Below are positions 1-4,482 of a stretch of DNA of 8,895 nt, piece by piece. The notes under the pieces were generated by a model that saw nothing but the letters and a program-made list of their open reading frames with translations, did no database searches and had not been told where the DNA came from. Each line of letters opens with the position of its first letter. Within the stretch, counting starts at the first letter, position 1. The DNA is from Acidobacteriota bacterium. Its GTDB lineage: Bacteria > Acidobacteriota > Thermoanaerobaculia > Gp7-AA8. The position numbers were made by a program, and so were the translations under genes. Location of the stretch: contig QHVY01000070.1 of the NCBI GenBank assembly GCA_003223695.1, positions 1 through 8,895 of the forward strand, given 5' to 3'.

Positions 1-47
1 AATAGTGGGGATGGGGCACGGGTTTTCGAGGCTTCCATCCGACGTGC

Positions 48-123
48 TGTGGTGTAGCTCAGTTGGTAGAGCGGCGGATTGTTAATCCGTTGGTCGGAGG
101 TTCGAGTCCTCCCGCCACAGCCA
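48..123 (+). tRNA. tRNA-Asn (anticodon GTT), CCA encoded
   Basis: This tRNA reads asparagine codons AAC/AAU. The full cloverleaf can be folded by hand. The acceptor stem is 48-54 with 113-119 and has one G-U pair. The D stem is 57-60 with 69-72, the anticodon stem 74-78 with 86-90, and the T stem 96-100 with 108-112 around the loop TTCGAGT. The anticodon loop TTGTTAA places GTT at 81-83. G120 is the discriminator base, and CCA is encoded at 121-123. The next gene starts only about 44 bases downstream on the same strand. Confidence 0.97.
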
Positions 124-167
124 ATTCCACATCCCAACATCTTCGCTATCGGTTCCGTACCAGTGAT

Positions 168-1445
168 GTGCGGATCTTTCGCTCTGCGATCGCCGCGTTT
201 GTGCTCTTCAGATCAGCAGCGGCGCTGGGACAGCCGGTCATCGGAAGTGAGATCGTCTCTGGTTCCGTGCCGGCGCGCGACGAGCTCGTATCGATCGCGG
301 CGCCCGCCATCGCCATGGCGCGGGACACGCGAGGGACGGCGATCGCGTGGACCGCTCGAAACGTCATGCTTATCAACACGGTTTACGTCGCTCGCATCGA
401 CGAAACTGGCCGAATCGTTGGCGACGTGCGCGAAGTTCCCAAGGCATCGGCAGCAATGCTCGATGCAACGTCCCCGTCGATGTCTGCATCTCCGACTGGC
501 AGCGGGTTCACGCTCGCTTGGCTCGAAGTCAGTCGCTACGGTTCGCCGATCCTGGGGTCGCCTGTTTACTGTCAGCTTGATTCAGATCTGAACCCTTCGC
601 CGTCTCGAGTGCTCACGGCCGCTCCTCAGGATACGACCGACTCGCCCGTAGTTGCCCGATCCGGAACGTCTAGCTGGATCGCAGCGGCCGGCAAAGTGTG
701 GCGCGTCCGCCGCGACGGAACTGTTGATAGCCCGATTTCTTCTGACATCAACACCAGCGACATGGTAGCGAACGAGGACTCTCCGGTGCTGGTGTCAGCC
801 GGGAGAGTTCAATTAAACACCTTCACATGCTCGCCGGAGCCGAACTGTAAAGCGGTCGGCGGTCCGTTCAATGGATTCTGCTACGACCGCGACTCGTGCC
901 GCATCTACAAGTACTCGTCCGCTCTGCGCCTGATGCGGCTCTTTGTGGTCTCGACCATAACAATCTTGCCTTTCGACAGCTTTGATCAACCAGCGATACA
1001 AAGTAATGGGCGAGACATTCTCGTCGCTTGGTTGTTCGGCGATGAGCAGAGCGGAGGAGTCGTTACGGCGACGCGTCTCGACGTCGCCTCACTCGCCGAT
1101 TTCGCGGCCCGCGTAGCTCGAGATCAACTCTTTCTTGGGAAGTTCGGACCCGATGCCGGCCGGACTCGCCCCGATATTGCGACAGACGGCGAGCGCTACG
1201 TCGTTGTCTGGCGGACGACCACGGCGACCGGCGATCATGATGTCGTCGGAGCTTCAATCGATCGATCGGGAAATGTGGCGTACATGTCGATTGCTACGTC
1301 GCCCGTGGATGAGCGCGATCCTTCCGTGCTCGCGGTTGGGAACGGCAGGTTTCTCGTCGCCTACGAGAAAATCAGCGGCGGCGACCGCCGCCTCGCCGGC
1401 CGCTTCATCGATTTCGAACCCCGTCGCCGCACGGTCAGAAATTAA
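168..1445 (+). CDS. predicted secreted beta-propeller-like hypothetical protein
   Basis: This 425-residue protein has no recognised enzymatic function. The open frame extends back into the tRNA, so the start must lie downstream. GTG at 168 is the best in-frame choice, although no clear Shine-Dalgarno site precedes it. From there the N-terminus (MRIFRSAIAAFVLF, then SAAALGQ) resembles a signal peptide, but an arginine at residue 15 weakens the hydrophobic core. At least four degenerate blade-like repeats with the pattern P-x-hydrophobic-x-x-(D/N)-G-x-x-hydrophobic-V-x-W/Y occur near residues 102-120, 274-288, 334-348 and 384-399. Several are followed by an 'hxGxxhDxxG' segment. This suggests a beta-propeller, probably periplasmic or extracellular. 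Cysteines at about 221, 227, 238 and 244 cluster in one insertion and could form disulfides, as expected for an exported protein. Such repeat proteins are common in Acidobacteriota and Myxococcota. The reading frame is firm; the fold, localisation and start are inferred. Confidence 0.75.
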   Translation: MRIFRSAIAAFVLFRSAAALGQPVIGSEIVSGSVPARDELVSIAAPAIAMARDTRGTAIAWTARNVMLINTVYVARIDETGRIVGDVREVPKASAAMLDATSPSMSASPTGSGFTLAWLEVSRYGSPILGSPVYCQLDSDLNPSPSRVLTAAPQDTTDSPVVARSGTSSWIAAAGKVWRVRRDGTVDSPISSDINTSDMVANEDSPVLVSAGRVQLNTFTCSPEPNCKAVGGPFNGFCYDRDSCRIYKYSSALRLMRLFVVSTITILPFDSFDQPAIQSNGRDILVAWLFGDEQSGGVVTATRLDVASLADFAARVARDQLFLGKFGPDAGRTRPDIATDGERYVVVWRTTTATGDHDVVGASIDRSGNVAYMSIATSPVDERDPSVLAVGNGRFLVAYEKISGGDRRLAGRFIDFEPRRRTVRN

Positions 1446-1477
1446 TCCGGAATCGTGATCCGCATCACCCGCGTGCG

Positions 1478-2071
1478 GTGATCGGTGTCACGACAAATTT
1501 GTCGCGGGGCATACCCGGTGCTCAATGGATATGTGTGGAGACACGACGACGATCGCCCCGGGTCACTCTCCTGCAACCCATTGCAGCGCTCGCTGGCGGC
1601 GAGCGCGCCTATGTCGTCGATGCCTCCATCATTGGCGTGCGGCTTTCGCATTCCGCTCCTCTTCCTGCGCGAAAGCCGTACGCTGTCTCTCTCGAGTGGC
1701 ACGGAGCGCACATCGAATTTACCGCCGAGGTCCGATGGACGAATGAGCTGGCTGGTGAGTATCAATCAGGTTGTGAAATTCAGAACATCGATCCTGCTTC
1801 GAGCGTCGCTTTGCGCGGGCTGCTCGAGTCGAGCGACGAACGGACGCCGCTTTACGAATGTCACGAGCTGACGCATGGCGTTTGGCGGAAGAAGGCGACG
1901 ATCGATCCGCGGCAACCGGAGTCGGGCTTCACAGTGTTGTCAACGGAATCTGTCCACACGATCGATTTTCTGCGGGCCGCGTACGCCGCCGGCGATCGCA
2001 AGATGCGAGAACGGATCCGTAAATTGGCGGAGCTGAGCATCGAACATCCGGAACGTCGCTACGAAATGTGA
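1478..2071 (+). CDS. PilZ-domain protein, likely c-di-GMP receptor
   Basis: PilZ domains bind cyclic di-GMP and pass the signal to motility, envelope or polysaccharide functions. The N-terminal half carries both canonical binding motifs: RxxxR at residues 24-28 (RRSPR) and D-x-S-x-x-G at 48-53 (DASIIG). These are followed by beta strands with the characteristic 'EVRW' segment and a 'GCEI' strand near residues 85-105. This is enough for a confident PilZ call. The C-terminal 85 or so residues are outside the domain, charged and partly helical, and I do not recognise them. The GTG start at 1478 is uncertain: it has no obvious ribosome-binding site, and in-frame TTG at 1499 or GTG at 1535 are alternatives that all keep the RxxxR motif. 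The gene lies 32 bases after the secreted propeller gene and 19 before the VOC gene, so co-transcription is possible. No GGDEF or EAL partner is in the window. Confidence 0.85.
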   Translation: MIGVTTNLSRGIPGAQWICVETRRRSPRVTLLQPIAALAGGERAYVVDASIIGVRLSHSAPLPARKPYAVSLEWHGAHIEFTAEVRWTNELAGEYQSGCEIQNIDPASSVALRGLLESSDERTPLYECHELTHGVWRKKATIDPRQPESGFTVLSTESVHTIDFLRAAYAAGDRKMRERIRKLAELSIEHPERRYEM

Positions 2072-2090
2072 ACTCAACTAAAGTAGAAGG

Positions 2091-2450
2091 ATGATCATCG
2101 GTGCGCACTCCATCATCTACAGCAAGAATCCCGACGCGGACCGCGCGTTTCTTCGCGACGTGCTGAAATTTCCGAACGTCGACGTTGGCGGAGGATGGCT
2201 CATCTTCGGACTGCCGCCGGCAGAGGTGGCCGTGCACCCGTCGGAAGAAAACGACGTGCAGGAGTTCTACCTCATGTGCGATGACCTCAAAAGCTTCATG
2301 GCGGACATGAAAAAGCAGGGCGTGACTTGCGGGCCAGTGCACGACCAGTCGTGGGGACAGCTCACGGAAGTGACTCTGCCGGGAGGCGGAAAGCTCGGCG
2401 TGTACCAGCCGAGGCACACCAGACCACCGGCACCCTCTATCGTTCGATAG
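2091..2450 (+). CDS. VOC-superfamily (glyoxalase/bleomycin-resistance-like) protein
   Basis: This 119-residue cytosolic protein has the length and layout of a single-chain vicinal-oxygen-chelate protein. Two beta-alpha-beta-beta-beta modules lie at about residues 3-50 and 56-107. Typical features are the opening 'GAHSIIYSKNPDADRAFLRDVL', the mid 'VAVHPSE' strand, the second-module helix (DDLKSFMADMKKQG) and the closing 'LPGGGKLGVYQP'. His6, His49 and Glu93 sit where VOC metal ligands commonly lie, so metal binding is possible. VOC proteins range from lyases and dioxygenases to antibiotic-binding proteins, and the sequence does not show which applies; I assign no substrate. The ATG at 2091 follows AGAAGG with no spacer, which is a poor ribosome-binding arrangement, but the next in-frame methionine would cut the domain. 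The C-terminal tail (RHTRPPAPSIVR) is probably disordered. Confidence 0.85.
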   Translation: MIIGAHSIIYSKNPDADRAFLRDVLKFPNVDVGGGWLIFGLPPAEVAVHPSEENDVQEFYLMCDDLKSFMADMKKQGVTCGPVHDQSWGQLTEVTLPGGGKLGVYQPRHTRPPAPSIVR

Positions 2451-2507
2451 ATTCGGCCCGCCTCGACTTCCTTCAAGATTCTTCGCACCGGAGAGGGTAG
2501 CGCTCAT

Positions 2508-2514
2508 GGGAGGA
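2508..2514 (+). promoter_or_regulatory. Shine-Dalgarno of the 64-residue gene
   Basis: GGGAGGA lies just before ATG 2517, with only 2-3 bases of spacer. The match to the 16S tail is good but the spacing is short. It is the main evidence that the small frame behind it is translated. Confidence 0.5.
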
Positions 2515-2516
2515 CC

Positions 2517-2711
2517 ATGAACGCTGAGGAGCTTTCAGGTGTTTGTCCGATCTGTCGTTACGCACACATAGGAGCCGGCGGATGCACCGCACGAAGAGTA
2601 AGTATCGTCCTGTTGGAGATTGCCGACTGCACATCGTTGGAAGCCATTCGGAAGGCGGAAGCGGTTTTTCGGCGCGCGGCGAACGAGATCGAGCAATGGC
2701 ACGACGCATAA
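2517..2711 (+). CDS. small cysteine-containing hypothetical protein (64 aa)
   Basis: I do not recognise this protein. It starts at ATG 2517 behind GGGAGGA. The N-terminal part has CPIC at residues 10-13, a third cysteine at 23 after GAGG, and a fourth at 38, so a small metal-binding knuckle is conceivable. The C-terminal part, from about residue 40, is an amphipathic helix rich in Ala, Glu and Arg. It ends 7 bases before the DUF5522-like gene, which also encodes a cysteine-rich mini-protein, so the two look like a pair. DUF5522 genes can sit next to small cysteine-rich (CWC-type) genes, but this protein lacks a clear CWC signature. It could instead be a chance frame. The ribosome-binding site, the spacing and the lack of a better frame here favour a real gene. 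Confidence 0.55.
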   Translation: MNAEELSGVCPICRYAHIGAGGCTARRVSIVLLEIADCTSLEAIRKAEAVFRRAANEIEQWHDA

Positions 2712-2718
2712 TTGCGGC

Positions 2719-2892
2719 GTGCCTGAGCAGGAGCAACCCGACCTTGTCGAAGGTGAAGACTTCTACCGCGAAGGACCATACATCGTCTTCACGGCGAAGT
2801 ATCTGCTGAAACGCGGATATTGCTGCGAGTCAGGCTGCCGTCACTGCCCGTACGGTTTTCAGAAGGACAAAGAACGTAGAGAAGACTCTTAG
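2719..2892 (+). CDS. DUF5522-like cysteine-rich mini-protein
   Basis: This 57-residue cytosolic protein has the hallmark DUF5522 pattern: 'EGEDFYREGPYIVFTAKYLL' at about residues 11-30, then 'KRGYCCESGCRHCPYGF' at 31-47. The cysteines at 35, 36, 40 and 43 and His42 suggest metal or cluster binding, but the function of the family is unknown to me. The frame is open back to 2620, but that upstream part overlaps the preceding small gene and is not family-like. GTG 2719 gives the usual length of about 55 residues and starts just before the conserved core. No strong ribosome-binding site precedes it, so translation may depend on coupling with the 64-residue gene that ends 7 bases upstream. It converges with the molybdoenzyme gene across a 23-base gap. 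Confidence 0.8.
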   Translation: MPEQEQPDLVEGEDFYREGPYIVFTAKYLLKRGYCCESGCRHCPYGFQKDKERREDS

Positions 2893-2918
2893 TCGGCTCA
2901 GCGCCGGCGCCACGTTCA
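2892..2918. repeat. degenerate copy of a dispersed palindromic element at a convergent junction
   Basis: These 27 bases match 5345-5371, inside the peptidase gene, at 23 of 27 positions, including the run GCCGGCGCCACGT. The segment can fold as GTCGGC / GCCGGC (2892-2897 with 2903-2908, one G-U pair), and it contains the perfect 10-base palindrome GCGCCGGCGC at 2901-2910. It fills the gap between the convergent DUF5522-like and molybdoenzyme genes and includes the TGA stop of the latter (2916-2918). It may work as a bidirectional transcript-end hairpin, but there is no T-tract. Confidence 0.7.
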
Positions 2919-3824
2919 GTGACCCGCGTACCAGTCGTAGCCGCGCTCAGCCCAGAAGTCGGCTGGTCGCACGTTCGTGTAGCGGATCGTGCCCACGCGC
3001 TTGATGTTCTTGATGCCGTACTTCACCGGAATCGTCAGCCGAAGCGGCGCGCCATGCTGCCACGTCAGCGGCTGCTCATTGAGCTCGTATGCGAGAAGCG
3101 TCTGCGGATGCATCGCGCTCTGCATGTCCAGTCCGACGTAATACGCGCGCCCTGGCGTCTCCATCGCCACGTAACGCGTGTCGGGCGGCGGCGGAAACTT
3201 AGCCATCACATCCGCGAGTCGCGCCCCGCTCCATTTCGCGATGTAGCTCCAACCTTCGATGCAGCGGAATTCGGTGATCATCTCCCGCTTCGGAAAAGCC
3301 TGGATATCGGCGAGATTCAGCGTGTGTCCGTCGATGTTGAGCTGCCACGCGCTCATGTCGTAGTTCGCATTCAAGCCGATGCCGCCGTTGATCCGCGCGT
3401 TCGTGATCATCGAGGCGGGGAATGTCGGGCTGAGACGTCTTTCGCGGAAGTACGCCTCCGATAGTTTTTCATTCGTCTCCAGTGTGCGTCGCAGCGGCCA
3501 GGGCACGTCGCCCATTCGCGATGCGTTCGTAAGCCATCTCCATCCGCCGTACGCGGCGATCGCGCTGACGCCGGCGACAAAAAATCCTCGGCGCGACAAG
3601 CGGCGTACTTGGCCATCGACGTCGGAAGTGGGAGGCGAGATGTGGGATGCGGGAGGTGGGGTGTCGGTAGGAGGAGATGCGTCTTTACCCTCGGCTCGTG
3701 TTTCGTCAACTTCCTGATCCACACGCCGTTCTTCCTGCTCCCCGCCCACTTCCTGATCCACACGCCGTTCTTCCTGCTCCCCGCCCACTTCCTGCTCCCC
3801 ACGCCCTACGTCCTCATCATTCAT
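2916..3824 (-). CDS. Tat-exported sulfite-oxidase-family molybdopterin oxidoreductase (MsrP-like)
   Basis: This 302-residue enzyme has a single molybdopterin and belongs to the sulfite oxidase/MsrP fold, acting in the periplasm. The conserved Moco-ligand cysteine is Cys188 in 'FRCIEGWSY'. Also typical are 'WSGARL' after it, 'DMQSAMHPQTLLAYELNEQPL', 'HGAPLRLTIPVKYGIKNIK' and the aromatic C-terminus 'GYDWYAGH'. A twin-arginine signal (SRRGFFVAG, Arg78-Arg79) precedes a short hydrophobic stretch at 81-92. The first 75 or so residues are an odd low-complexity extension: two identical 13-residue units (EVGGEQEERRVDQ) and then a Pro/Ser/Thr-rich stretch, encoded by repeat DNA. ATG 3824 is supported by GAGGTG four bases upstream and an 8-base overlap with the cytochrome gene. 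TTG 3599, just before the Tat motif, is the alternative. The substrate is unknown; methionine sulfoxide (as in MsrP) or sulfite is possible. Confidence 0.9.
   Translation of the reverse strand: MNDEDVGRGEQEVGGEQEERRVDQEVGGEQEERRVDQEVDETRAEGKDASPPTDTPPPASHISPPTSDVDGQVRRLSRRGFFVAGVSAIAAYGGWRWLTNASRMGDVPWPLRRTLETNEKLSEAYFRERRLSPTFPASMITNARINGGIGLNANYDMSAWQLNIDGHTLNLADIQAFPKREMITEFRCIEGWSYIAKWSGARLADVMAKFPPPPDTRYVAMETPGRAYYVGLDMQSAMHPQTLLAYELNEQPLTWQHGAPLRLTIPVKYGIKNIKRVGTIRYTNVRPADFWAERGYDWYAGH
3710..3787. repeat. tandem repeat, two perfect 39-base units
   Basis: Units 3710-3748 and 3749-3787 are identical, and a partial third unit follows to about 3806. Each encodes 13 residues in the molybdoenzyme N-terminus, so copy-number change would keep the frame. 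On the + strand the block is pyrimidine-rich with CCCACTTCC at 3745-3753 and 3784-3792. The flank at 3624-3675 is purine-rich and carries the complement GGAAGTGGG at 3624-3632, so the whole 3624-3806 region looks like one inverted-repeat element. Confidence 0.9.
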
Positions 3825-4482
3825 TGGGCACCTCGTGGACCTCGTATCCGATGATCATCGCGCGGAAGTTGTTCCATCCGGTTCGAACGACCTGACCAAT
3901 GTGGACAACGAAAAATACGACGTAACCGATGGTCAGCCAGAAGTGGAAGAAACGCGCCATCTGATATCCGCCGAACAGGTACGTGAGCCAGGCAAACTGC
4001 ACTGGCTTGTAGATCGCCAGACCGGTCACGAGCGAGCCAAGGCCCATGACGATGATCGCGGTGTACGCAATTCGCTGCGCGGCGTTGTACTTTCGCTGCG
4101 GCGGCGGCTCTTTGCGAAGACGCAGGTCGTACAGCGTGACCTGAATGGCTTCGATGAATGATCGGCGATCGGGAAGCAGGTAGCGCCACTCGCCAGAAAA
4201 AATTGTGTAGAGAACGTACAGGATTCCGTTGATAGCGAACAACCACATGAAGAAAAAGTGGAACGACAGTCCCCAGCCGAGGCGAAAGGCGATGTGCCAT
4301 TTCTCGTAGAGGTGCTCGGGGATGGTCATCTTGAACAGCGTGTGCTTGCCGACGCCCACGCGATAAACGGCGTTCGCCCAGTAGATCAGGAGTCCGCTCC
4401 ACACCATCACCGCGAGGATCGGGAAGTTGATCCAATGAAACCACCGGATGGCGAGCGGATGCTTCCTCTCCAGTCGCTTCAT
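3817..4482 (-). CDS. membrane cytochrome b (cytochrome b561/hydrogenase-type), electron donor subunit
   Basis: This 221-residue integral membrane protein has four predicted transmembrane helices at about residues 17-36, 70-93, 138-158 and 178-200, the usual layout of b-type cytochromes in the Ni/Fe-hydrogenase or formate dehydrogenase gamma group. Histidines suited to bis-heme ligation lie in or next to the helices: His16 (RWFHW), His75 (LSFHFFF), His180 (RFFHFW) and His194 (FVVHIGQ). The C-terminal 'GWNNFRAMIIGYE' is also typical. It presumably exchanges electrons between the quinone pool and the periplasmic Moco enzyme encoded immediately downstream, whose gene overlaps by 8 bases. The ATG overlaps the stop of the peptidase gene as ATGA. 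In Proteobacteria the MsrP partner is MsrQ, a different (ferric-reductase-like) membrane protein, so this pairing is another arrangement. The heme ligands and direction of electron flow are inferred. Confidence 0.88.
   Translation of the reverse strand: MKRLERKHPLAIRWFHWINFPILAVMVWSGLLIYWANAVYRVGVGKHTLFKMTIPEHLYEKWHIAFRLGWGLSFHFFFMWLFAINGILYVLYTIFSGEWRYLLPDRRSFIEAIQVTLYDLRLRKEPPPQRKYNAAQRIAYTAIIVMGLGSLVTGLAIYKPVQFAWLTYLFGGYQMARFFHFWLTIGYVVFFVVHIGQVVRTGWNNFRAMIIGYEVHEVPNE
3829..3834 (-). promoter_or_regulatory. Shine-Dalgarno of the molybdoenzyme gene
   Basis: GAGGTG on the - strand lies four bases before ATG 3824, inside the end of the cytochrome b gene. It favours the upstream start, and hence translation of the repeat-encoded extension, over TTG 3599. 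Confidence 0.55.

Noticed and set aside
96..123. tRNA-Asn 3' end as an integration site for a mobile island
   Set aside because: I see no second copy of the tRNA 3' end in the window and no integrase, so there is no support for an island.
63..167. Upstream extension of the propeller gene starting at TTG 63
   Set aside because: It lies inside the tRNA-Asn gene, so the open frame there is accidental; the GTG at 168 gives a signal-like N-terminus.
2620..2718. Longer N-terminus for the DUF5522-like protein
   Set aside because: It overlaps the 64-residue gene in another frame and is basic, low-complexity sequence unlike the family.
3710..3787. CRISPR-like array
   Set aside because: The two 39-base units are directly adjacent without spacers and are in frame with the protein; this is a plain tandem repeat.
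3821..4444. 207-residue - strand frame overlapping the cytochrome gene
   Set aside because: Its product is Arg/His-rich with no membrane segments or motifs; the cytochrome frame has clear helices and histidines.
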